A stretch of 7,629 nucleotides of DNA, taken from assembly GCF_002007115.1 (NCBI RefSeq), contig NZ_MVAD01000008.1:1-7629 (forward strand), written 5' to 3'. Both the position numbers and the translations under genes were made by a program. Origin of the DNA: Massilia sp. KIM (GTDB lineage: Bacteria > Pseudomonadota > Gammaproteobacteria > Burkholderiales > Burkholderiaceae_D). Under the pieces are notes generated by a model. The model did not search any database. It saw only the letters and a program-made list of their open reading frames with translations, and had not been told where the DNA came from. Positions 1-4,946 of this stretch are shown one piece after another (position 1 is the first letter of the stretch; every line of letters begins with the position of its first letter).

Positions 1-37
1 CAGAGCCGTAGCCAACCGCTGCGACTCGTACAAGTTA
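1..37 (+). other. 23S-5S internal transcribed spacer (partial)
   Basis: These bases lie directly before the 5S rRNA and do not resemble the conserved 3' end of 23S rRNA, so I read them as the right-hand end of the 23S-5S spacer of an rRNA operon entering from the left. The 23S gene itself is not in the window, so this rests on the 5S and its terminator. Confidence 0.6.
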
Positions 38-153
38 TGCCTGATGACCATAGCAAGTCGGTCCCACCCCTTCCCATCCCGAACAGGACCGTGAAACGAC
101 TTTGCGCCGATGATAGTGCTGCAACCAGTGTGAAAGTAGGTTATCGTCAGGCT
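38..153 (+). rRNA. rrf: 5S ribosomal RNA
   Basis: This is a complete 5S rRNA of about 116 nt, a structural RNA of the large ribosomal subunit. The 5' end (TGCCTGATGACC) pairs with the 3' end (GTCAGGCT) to form helix I: GCCTGA at 39-44 matches TCAGGC at 147-152. The internal segments CCCATCCCGAACAGGACC and GAAAGTAGG are the conserved loop B/C and loop E regions of bacterial 5S rRNA. The overall sequence is of the Burkholderiales type. It is the last gene of an rRNA operon and is followed 10 bases later by a strong terminator. The exact ends could differ by a few bases. Confidence 0.97.
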
Positions 154-162
154 AGTTATATG

Positions 163-196
163 AAAAAGCCCGCTCAGTGATCTGAGCGGGCTTTTT
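163..196 (+). terminator. Intrinsic terminator of the left rRNA operon
   Basis: A perfect 15-bp inverted repeat (163-177 with 182-196) encloses a four-base TGAT loop. The stem holds a GC-rich core (GCCCGCTCAG) flanked by A5 and T5, the textbook form of a strong rho-independent terminator. Because the A and T tracts are symmetric it can act from either side. It ends the 5S transcript and insulates the chemoreceptor gene downstream. Confidence 0.95.
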
Positions 197-425
197 GCTT
201 TCTGGCGCCAGTGCCTCCCATATCGCGTACTCGATCTGACGGATTCAACGGGATCGGCGTAAACGCAACTCTTCCCGCACCAATATCTGGCTTATCGTCC
301 AGAACATCTTGCAATTCGTCTAGCGCCCTCTAGCCAGGCGATTACTTTCCTATAATCAACTCAGCAGCCGTCAATTCCGTCAGTTGCCTGCGCCCGGCGC
401 GCCAACTCCATCGTTTCCTCTTCCT
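197..425 (+). promoter_or_regulatory. Intergenic region before the chemoreceptor; putative -10 at 351-356
   Basis: No gene is visible here. A perfect sigma-70 -10 hexamer, TATAAT, lies at 351-356, which would start transcription near 363 and leave a leader of about 60 nt. No convincing -35 hexamer sits 16-18 bp upstream. I also see no sigma-28 (flagellar) promoter of the TAAA-N15-GCCGATAA type, which would have been expected if the gene belonged to a flagellar regulon. The stretch just before the start at 426 is pyrimidine-rich and lacks a Shine-Dalgarno sequence. Confidence 0.45.
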
Positions 426-2003
426 ATGCGTAACCTGTCAGCCCTCAGCACCCGCGCCAAGCTCGGCATTGGCTTCGGTCTCGTCGGTATCCTCATCGCC
501 GTGCTGGCAGTATTTTCCTGGCGTGGTCTCGGCAACGTTGGCGTCGAGCTGGCACAACAAAACGCCGCCCGCACCGCCAAGCTCGAACGCTTGTATGCCA
601 TGCGCGAAGCGCTTGCCCAGACGGGTCTCGCGGCGCGCAACGCCTACGTGTTTCCGGATGAGGCCGACGCTAGCCGCGAATTGGCACTGCTCGATACGCA
701 AAAGGCCCTTTACCTCGAGCAACTGCAGCAACTGTCCCCGCTGTTCGCCGGCAATCAGGAGTTCGCCAGGATGCGTGAGGGCCTGTTACGCATGGCGACG
801 GAGTTGAACCGCCCGCGCCTGTACCGGGACGCAGGCCAGCTCGAGGAATACGCCACCTTCCTTGTGAAGGAATGCAGCCCCCTGCGTCGCCAGATCGTGG
901 CCGATATCGACCAGGTCATCCGCAATGTGCAGAGCGAGGTCGATGCAGGCACCCGCGATGCAGAGACGTCGATCACCGCTGCCAAGGTGACGATCGTGGT
1001 CGTCTCGCTCGCCGCCCTCGTACTGAGCGTGGTGGTAGGCGCCGTCATCACACGCAACCTGCTGGCCCAGCTCGGCGGGGAGCCCAGCGAAGTCAATCGC
1101 ATCGCGTCCGCCATCGCCGCGGGCGACCTGACGGTTGACGTCGCCGTGCGGAAGGATGACAACACCAGCGTCATGCATGCGATGCGCGACATGCGCGCCA
1201 GCCTGCTGGCGATCGTCAGCGAAGTTCGCAACGGCACTGACCTGATCGCGCACGCCTCGAACGAGATCAGCGCTGGCAACAACGACCTGTCCGAGCGCAC
1301 CGAGCAACAAGCGGCATCGCTGGGACGTACCGCGGCCTCGATGAAAGAACTGACCGACGCGGTCGAGCAAAACACGGCGCATGCGCGCCACGCCAATCAA
1401 CTGGCCGGATCGGCCAGCGAGGTCGCGGCCAAAGGGGGAGAAGTCGTGAGCAACGTGGTGCACACGATGCACGAAATCCACGCTTCGGCGCGCAAAATCT
1501 CGGACATCATCAGCGTCATCGACGGCATCGCCTTCCAGACCAACATCCTGGCTCTGAATGCCGCGGTCGAAGCCGCACGCGCTGGTGAACAAGGACGGGG
1601 CTTTGCGGTAGTCGCGAGCGAGGTGCGCAACCTGGCCCAACGCTCGGCCGCAGCGGCGAAGGAAATTTCAGCCTTGATTGGAGAATCGGCCGGGAAAGTG
1701 GACGAGGGCGCGCGCCTGGTCGAGCAAGCCGGCTCCACGATGAGCGAGATCGTCGCCAGCGTGCACCGCGTGAGCGGCATCATCGCCGACATCGCCGCAG
1801 CCAGCGAAGCGCAGCATCATGGGATCCAGCGGGTGAACCAGGCGGTCGGACAGATGGACGATGCGACGAAACAGAATGCCGCCCTGGTCGACGAGGCGGC
1901 CGCGTCGGCCTCCGCCCTGAAGGACGAGGCGACGACGCTGCTGCATGCGGTGCGCGTGTTCCGCCTGGAGGCGAAGAACACGCCGCGCCGGATTGCGGTG
2001 TAA
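426..2003 (+). CDS. Methyl-accepting chemotaxis protein (transmembrane chemoreceptor)
   Basis: This is an inner-membrane receptor that controls CheA autophosphorylation through CheW; the ligand is not predictable. Numbered from ATG 426 (525 aa), it has TM1 at about 14-32, a small helical periplasmic domain at about 35-184 (four-helix-bundle type), TM2 at about 187-208, and a HAMP domain at about 209-262 containing LGGEP. The long cytoplasmic signalling coiled coil follows. Its hairpin tip, about 364-400, contains the conserved [20 protein letters not shown] and [11 protein letters not shown] motifs of 36H-type receptors. There is no CheR/CheB-docking pentapeptide (NWETF type) at the C-terminus, which ends RRIAV. 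An in-frame TTG at 384 would add 14 Pro-rich residues. I chose ATG 426 because it places a normal short basic N-tail before TM1, but neither start has a Shine-Dalgarno. No che or flagellar genes are nearby, so it is an orphan receptor. It converges with ohrR, with 15 bases between the stops. Confidence 0.93.
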   Translation: MRNLSALSTRAKLGIGFGLVGILIAVLAVFSWRGLGNVGVELAQQNAARTAKLERLYAMREALAQTGLAARNAYVFPDEADASRELALLDTQKALYLEQLQQLSPLFAGNQEFARMREGLLRMATELNRPRLYRDAGQLEEYATFLVKECSPLRRQIVADIDQVIRNVQSEVDAGTRDAETSITAAKVTIVVVSLAALVLSVVVGAVITRNLLAQLGGEPSEVNRIASAIAAGDLTVDVAVRKDDNTSVMHAMRDMRASLLAIVSEVRNGTDLIAHASNEISAGNNDLSERTEQQAASLGRTAASMKELTDAVEQNTAHARHANQLAGSASEVAAKGGEVVSNVVHTMHEIHASARKISDIISVIDGIAFQTNILALNAAVEAARAGEQGRGFAVVASEVRNLAQRSAAAAKEISALIGESAGKVDEGARLVEQAGSTMSEIVASVHRVSGIIADIAAASEAQHHGIQRVNQAVGQMDDATKQNAALVDEAAASASALKDEATTLLHAVRVFRLEAKNTPRRIAV

Positions 2004-2036
2004 AAAACGCGGTGCCGCTCAGCCGGCGCTGTCGTT
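2002..2036 (-). terminator. Possible weak terminator after ohrR
   Basis: Read on the - strand, the end of ohrR is GC-rich with short self-complementary segments (GCCG...CGGC). It runs into six consecutive T residues, which appear as A6 at 2002-2007 on the + strand. The stem is only about 4 bp, so this is at best a weak intrinsic terminator. The T-run overlaps the chemoreceptor stop codon. No separate hairpin is seen for the + strand transcript. Confidence 0.25.
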
Positions 2037-2477
2037 CAGGTTCTTGCGCAAGCCGACCAGTTGGTCGCGCAGGGCGACCACTTCGTCGAGCGAGCATTTG
2101 GTGGCCTTGCCGACCACCGGCATCAGGCTGGCCGCTTCCTTGCGCAGGGCATTGCCCTGTTCGGTCAGGCTGATGATGACTTGCCGCTCGTCGCTGCGCG
2201 CACGGGCGCGTTGCACCAGGCCCTGGGCTTCCATGCGCTTGAGCAGGGGAGTCAGGGTGGCGGAATCAAGGAACAGGCGTTCGCCGATATCGGAAACGGT
2301 GAGCTGATCCTGCTCCCACAACACCATCATCACGAGGTATTGTGGATAGGTCAGGCCAAGCTTGGGCAGCAGGCCGCGGTAGACGCGCATCATGGCCAGG
2401 GACGTCGAGTACAGCGCAAAGCAGAGCTGGTCGTCGAGGGCCGGGGTGGCGTTGGTGGGGGAAGTCGTCGTGTTCAT
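2019..2477 (-). CDS. ohrR: OhrR-type MarR-family organic hydroperoxide sensor/repressor
   Basis: This is a cytoplasmic dimeric winged-helix repressor that, in its family, represses the thiol peroxidase gene ohr until a reactive cysteine is oxidised by organic hydroperoxide. The 152-aa product has the normal length. The N-terminal segment [12 protein letters not shown] carries the sensing Cys19. Tyr23, Tyr33 and Tyr44 fall exactly 4, 14 and 25 residues after it, the same spacing as Cys15/Tyr19/Tyr29/Tyr40 of Bacillus subtilis OhrR. The helix after it, [14 protein letters not shown], is an OhrR hallmark. The DNA-binding region is at about 60-105, with the recognition helix near [12 protein letters not shown] and the wing near [11 protein letters not shown] second cysteine, Cys128, makes it a 2-Cys (Xanthomonas-like) OhrR that would form a disulfide on oxidation. 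The ATG at 2477 follows its promoter with almost no leader. No ohr gene is present beside it, which is unusual for this family. Confidence 0.88.
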   Translation of the reverse strand: MNTTTSPTNATPALDDQLCFALYSTSLAMMRVYRGLLPKLGLTYPQYLVMMVLWEQDQLTVSDIGERLFLDSATLTPLLKRMEAQGLVQRARARSDERQVIISLTEQGNALRKEAASLMPVVGKATKCSLDEVVALRDQLVGLRKNLNDSAG

Positions 2478-2483
2478 GCATCC

Positions 2484-2512
2484 AATATAGATCGTGCGCT
2501 AGGCAATTGCAA
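2484..2512 (-). promoter_or_regulatory. ohrR promoter (TTGCAA-N17-TATATT)
   Basis: On the - strand, a -35 hexamer TTGCAA (2507-2512) and a -10 hexamer TATATT (2484-2489) are separated by exactly 17 bp, a good sigma-70 promoter. Only six bases (GGATGC) lie between the -10 box and the ATG at 2477. The expected transcription start therefore coincides with, or is next to, the first base of the start codon, suggesting a leaderless mRNA. Confidence 0.7.
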
Positions 2513-2519
2513 GCGATTG
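2504..2519. promoter_or_regulatory. Putative OhrR operator palindrome overlapping the ohrR -35 box
   Basis: CAATTGCAAGCGATTG is an imperfect 16-bp palindrome (12 of 16 positions symmetric, form CAATyGCwwGCrATTG). It covers the -35 hexamer of the ohrR promoter, as expected for autorepression by a MarR-family dimer. AT-rich CAATT/AATTG half-sites are typical of OhrR operators, but the assignment to OhrR rests on position. A looser inverted repeat, ATTGT...ACAAT (2516-2537), lies next to it and might be a second half-site pair. Confidence 0.5.
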
Positions 2520-2563
2520 TTACTCGTCCGTTACAATTTCCCTGCGCATGCCATATCGACATG

Positions 2564-2596
2564 CGGCCGGGCGCAACCACCATGTCCGCCCGGCCG
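2564..2596 (-). terminator. GC-rich hairpin at the end of the metal operon (no U-tract)
   Basis: CGGCCGGGCG (2564-2573) is perfectly complementary to CGCCCGGCCG (2587-2596), giving a 10-bp all-GC stem with a 13-nt loop. It begins 10 bases after the beta-propeller stop codon. No T-run follows on the - strand, so it is not a classical intrinsic terminator. It could stabilise the 3' end of the operon mRNA or assist termination, and it separates the operon from the ohrR promoter region. Confidence 0.45.
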
Positions 2597-2605
2597 ACTT
2601 CCTGG

Positions 2606-3997
2606 TCAGGGCGCGTCGGCCAGCGCGGCGTCCCGCGCGGAGGGCGAGGCCGCCCCCTCCATCACCAGGACTCGTTGTCCTGGGGGAACCTCAGCCGCAT
2701 TCGCGCCGCCGTAGCTTTTGACCGGGCCGATCACGGTACCGTTGGCGGCGCCGGCGGCGTCGGTCAGGAAGCTCGCGGTGGGCGTGCGCTGGCCTGCCAG
2801 GAACAGGTTGTACTGGGTGCGCGGCTTGAGCTTGAACAGCGATACCTCGAAGGCGTCGATGACGCCCAGGTTGCGCGCCACCACGAAACCCCGGCCCGTT
2901 CCCTGCACCGCGCGCAGCGGGACATTGACCGGATCCTCGTTCATGCGCGGCGCCAGGTTGGGCGCCGCGCCGGCGGGCGCCACGTCCGGCAAATAGACCA
3001 GCGCCTGGGGCGCCTGACCGCCGCCCATGCGGGCGATCGTCGTGTTGGTGGCGGTATCGATGACTTCCACGCCGTCGCCGTTCTCCAGTCCCACGTACAT
3101 CCGGCTTCCGTCGCCCGAGGCCCAGATCCCGTGGGGCAGGGCCCCGGTCGGGATGGTCGTCAGCAGGCGCGCCTCCTTGCCGGTGCTGAACACCTCGACC
3201 GCGTTCTCTCCGCCCACCGTCACGTAGGCCAGCACCTCACCGCCGACCTTCGCGAACGCCAGGTGATTGGTGATGAAGCCGGTATCGATCACCCCCGCCA
3301 CCTCGAGGCTGCGGGTATCGATGCGCGTGACCTTGCCCACGTCCTTGTGGGTCATCCACACTTCGCGATGGTCGGGCGTGAACTGCAGGAAGGGCGAGAA
3401 CGGGCTGACCACCGGTATGCGCTTGATCACGCGGTGGCTCTTGACGTCGATGACGTCCAGCTCCGGCGTAAAGCTCGACACCACGAAGGCCAGCTTGCCG
3501 TCCGGGTGGAACTGCACCATGCCCGGTCCGGGCGCGGTCTGGATGCGGCGCTTCTCCCGGAAGCTCACCGGATCGATCACCGAGATATAGTCCTCTCCAC
3601 GCACGACCACCCACGCTTCCTTGCCGTCCGCAGTGAAGAAACCTTCGTGCGGCGAACGGCCGATATAGGTCTTGCCCTTTACCGTATTGGTCGCGGTATC
3701 GATGAAGATCGCCGAATTCGAGCCGTTCGACACCACCAGCAGGGTCTTGCGGTCGGGCGAAAAGCCCAGGCCATGCACGTTGATCTCACCCTTGTACAGC
3801 GGCGAGAGCACGTCCGGCCGACGGTTGCCGAGCCGGATCTGGCCGAGCAGGCGGTTGGCCGAAGGATCGAACACCGACACGGTGTTGGTGTTCTGGTCCG
3901 CCGTGTACACACGGTCGGTGGGCGCCGGCGCGGCGACCGCGCACCAGCTGGCCCCTGCCGCGGCGAGACCCGCGGCGATGCGCTTCAGTGCAGTCAT
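2606..3997 (-). CDS. Secreted YVTN-family beta-propeller protein with extra C-terminal domain
   Basis: This 463-aa exported protein is made of YVTN/YncE-type repeats; no enzymatic activity is established for such proteins in general. A signal peptide covers about 1-22, with cleavage likely at AVA|AP. About seven blades follow (28-336), each with an alternating pattern such as VYTADQNTNTVSVFD, GFSPDRKTLLVVSNGS, FIDTATNTVKGK, FHPDGKLAFVV and YVGLENGDGVEVIDTATNT. Residues about 355-450 form a further beta-rich module (for example GRGFVVARNLGVIDAFEVS) that I cannot assign. His75, His117 and His289 sit at equivalent blade positions that normally line the propeller's central channel. There is no CxxCH haem motif. 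The start is well supported by AAAGGAC 7 bases upstream and by an ATGA overlap with the preceding DUF305 gene. As third gene of a czcE-DUF305 operon, I infer a periplasmic metal-related role, for example a metal-binding or scaffold protein. YncE-like gives only a fold. Confidence 0.85.
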   Translation of the reverse strand: MTALKRIAAGLAAAGASWCAVAAPAPTDRVYTADQNTNTVSVFDPSANRLLGQIRLGNRRPDVLSPLYKGEINVHGLGFSPDRKTLLVVSNGSNSAIFIDTATNTVKGKTYIGRSPHEGFFTADGKEAWVVVRGEDYISVIDPVSFREKRRIQTAPGPGMVQFHPDGKLAFVVSSFTPELDVIDVKSHRVIKRIPVVSPFSPFLQFTPDHREVWMTHKDVGKVTRIDTRSLEVAGVIDTGFITNHLAFAKVGGEVLAYVTVGGENAVEVFSTGKEARLLTTIPTGALPHGIWASGDGSRMYVGLENGDGVEVIDTATNTTIARMGGGQAPQALVYLPDVAPAGAAPNLAPRMNEDPVNVPLRAVQGTGRGFVVARNLGVIDAFEVSLFKLKPRTQYNLFLAGQRTPTASFLTDAAGAANGTVIGPVKSYGGANAAEVPPGQRVLVMEGAASPSARDAALADAP

Positions 3998-4404
3998 GGC
4001 TGTCCTTTCGTTTGGCTGTGCTGCGCCAGCCAGGCGCGCATCAGGTTGATCTCGTTCTGCTGCTCCGCGATGATGCCGAGCGCCAGGTTGCGCAGCGCCG
4101 GGTCCTGCGTATGCAGCAGCACGGCCTTGGCCATGTCGATCGCGCCCTGGTGGTGGGGGATCATCATGGTGATGAAATCGTGCTCGGCGCGTCCGTTCAT
4201 CGGAGCGCGGCGCATGCCCTCGTCCATCACCGCCATGGCGTCGGCCATCAGCGTGGCGAAGGACTTGGAGCTGACCGCTTCAAAGTGCGGCGGCGGCACG
4301 CCCGGTGGATTGCCATGTCCGTGTCCGTGTTCGTGTCCGGTCTGCGCCAGGGCGGCGCCGCTGGCGAAGACGAGAGCAAGAGCGAGTGTGCGCATGGCGC
4401 TCAT
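3994..4404 (-). CDS. Periplasmic DUF305-family protein, His-rich (copper-binding CopM-like)
   Basis: DUF305 proteins are small, helical, ferritin-like secreted proteins; characterised members such as cyanobacterial CopM bind copper in the periplasm. The 136-aa product has a signal peptide (about 1-20, cleavage at ALA|Q). A metal-binding-looking tail follows, HEHGHGHG (24-31). The DUF305 core is at about 44-130 with the family motif HDFITMMIPHHQGAIDMA (75-92, containing His84/His85) and the later EQQNEINLMRAWL helix. Met-rich positions (Met53, 57, 60, 64, 69, 80, 81) add possible Cu(I) ligands. I chose ATG 4404 because it overlaps the czcE stop as ATGA, mirroring the ATGA overlap at this gene's own end. 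An internal ATG at 4395, with weak GGATGAG upstream, would shorten it by three residues and is also plausible. Translation is probably coupled to both neighbours. Confidence 0.87.
   Translation of the reverse strand: MSAMRTLALALVFASGAALAQTGHEHGHGHGNPPGVPPPHFEAVSSKSFATLMADAMAVMDEGMRRAPMNGRAEHDFITMMIPHHQGAIDMAKAVLLHTQDPALRNLALGIIAEQQNEINLMRAWLAQHSQTKGQP
4315..4338 (-). repeat. Tandem hexamer encoding the Gly/His-rich tail
   Basis: Four consecutive copies of a six-base unit (GTGTCC and one-base variants on the + strand) lie inside the DUF305 gene and encode the alternating His-Gly/His-Glu stretch. Each unit adds two codons in frame, so gain or loss of units by slippage would change the number of histidines without breaking the gene. 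Confidence 0.6.
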
Positions 4405-4721
4405 CCGGGGAAGTAGATCGGGTTGGGCAGCACCCACACGCGCACCGCGCCTTGCTGCACGAGCTCAGGCGCGATGGTGTTCAGGTCCAGCACCGCTTCG
4501 CGCGTACGGGTGTTGAAATTCCAGCCGATGCGTTTTCCGTCCACGACGAACTGCACCGTTTCGCCGTCGTACACGTTGACGTTGCGGGTGCCGGGCTTGA
4601 TGTCCACCTGGCGCGCCGAGCTGGTCGCGGCGGCAGGAGTGCCGTAGTCGGCGGCGGGGTTGTCGGCGGCATGGGCGCAGGCGGCGAGGGTGAGGGAGAA
4701 CAGCAGGGGCAGGGCTTTCAT
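4401..4721 (-). CDS. CzcE-family periplasmic heavy-metal-binding protein
   Basis: CzcE of Cupriavidus metallidurans is a periplasmic dimeric copper-binding protein of the metal-resistance regulon; this 106-aa product looks like a family member. Residues 1-18 form a signal peptide (cleavage AHA|AD). The mature part begins with ADYGTP, then has an immunoglobulin-like beta pattern, VDIKPGTRNVNVYDGETVQF, a GWNFNTR strand, and the family-like ending VRVWVLPNPIYF. LAAC at 12-15 also fits a lipobox, so membrane anchoring through Cys15 is possible. The frame stays open upstream to 4889, but I chose ATG 4721 because AAAGGAAAG lies just before it and the signal peptide starts there. This ribosome site nearly matches the one before the propeller gene. 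It is the first gene of the operon, overlapping DUF305 by ATGA, with a copper-box-like palindrome about 90 bases upstream. Confidence 0.8.
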   Translation of the reverse strand: MKALPLLFSLTLAACAHAADNPAADYGTPAAATSSARQVDIKPGTRNVNVYDGETVQFVVDGKRIGWNFNTRTREAVLDLNTIAPELVQQGAVRVWVLPNPIYFPG

Positions 4722-4770
4722 GGCTTTCCTTTCGAGGTCGTCATGCAGCACGAGGGCTGCGATGGAGACC

Positions 4771-4776
4771 AGCTTA
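4771..4776 (-). promoter_or_regulatory. Tentative -10 of the czcE-DUF305-propeller operon
   Basis: TAAGCT on the - strand is a weak -10 candidate. If used, transcription would start near 4766 and the copper box would be centred about 50 bp upstream, a usual position for an activating OmpR-family response regulator. No good -35 hexamer is present, consistent with activator dependence, but the hexamer match is poor. Confidence 0.2.
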
Positions 4777-4809
4777 AGGAGCGCGCCCTGTCCAGAGCAT
4801 GACGCGAAC

Positions 4810-4825
4810 ATGACAATGCTGTCAT
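4810..4825. promoter_or_regulatory. CusR/CopR-type copper box (ATGACA-N4-TGTCAT)
   Basis: ATGACAATGCTGTCAT is a perfect 6+4+6 inverted repeat. It differs at a single base from the 14 defined positions of the E. coli CusR box core, ATGACAANNTTGTCAT. Heavy-metal response regulators of this OmpR-like group (CusR, CopR, PcoR) bind such sites upstream of copper-resistance operons. It lies 89-104 bases before the czcE-like start and also within the divergent promoter region of the aldehyde dehydrogenase. A further CATGAC (4798-4803) repeats the one at 4809-4814 with an 11-bp step, one helical turn, which may extend the site. No cusRS-like regulator pair is in the window. Confidence 0.7.
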
Positions 4826-4850
4826 CCTGGCCTTGCCCAATCCCGCCGGA

Positions 4851-4884
4851 GATCGGCAGGATCAGGCAATCGTTCGGCAGGATC
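4851..4884. promoter_or_regulatory. 13-bp direct repeat at 21-bp period, putative AraC-family operator
   Basis: GATCGGCAGGATC (4851-4863) and GTTCGGCAGGATC (4872-4884) match at 12 of 13 bases and are offset by exactly 21 bp, two helical turns. AraC-family activators typically bind two direct half-sites about 21 bp apart just upstream of a promoter with a poor -35. The repeat ends 62 bases before the dehydrogenase start, and an AraC-family gene follows the dehydrogenase. A poor -10-like TACCAT (4913-4918) lies downstream. The assignment to that regulator is inferred from position. Confidence 0.5.
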
Positions 4885-4946
4885 CTCATACCGCTCCTGG
4901 GGCGCGCGCTCGTACCATGGAATCTCTACATCGACCGGAGAGATCC

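Noticed and set aside
163..196. The 15-bp inverted repeat as an insertion-sequence end or CRISPR repeat
   Set aside because: It occurs once, follows the 5S gene by 10 bases and has the A/T-flanked GC stem of an intrinsic terminator; no transposase or repeat-spacer pattern is present.
786..1640. 284-codon and 213-codon open frames on the - strand opposite the chemoreceptor
   Set aside because: They are shadows of the chemoreceptor gene with no recognisable domain; the receptor's HAMP and signalling tip are unmistakable on the + strand.
4405..4437. Longer start for the DUF305 protein at 4437
   Set aside because: It would place 11 residues before the natural start and overlap the czcE-like gene by 37 bases, whereas ATG 4404 forms an ATGA junction and begins the signal peptide properly.
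2342..4516. Very long open frame on the + strand (724 codons) across the metal operon
   Set aside because: It is antisense to three recognisable secreted proteins, is rich in Arg, Gly, His and Ala with no domain pattern, and reflects high GC at third codon positions of the true genes.
4722..4889. N-terminal extension of the czcE-like gene up to 4889
   Set aside because: It would bury the signal peptide at residue 57, cross the copper box, and ignore the strong AAAGGAAAG site before ATG 4721.
4833..4946. N-terminal extension of the aldehyde dehydrogenase from 4833
   Set aside because: The extra 38 residues are not protein-like for this family and cover the direct-repeat operator; ATG 4947 has a good ribosome site.
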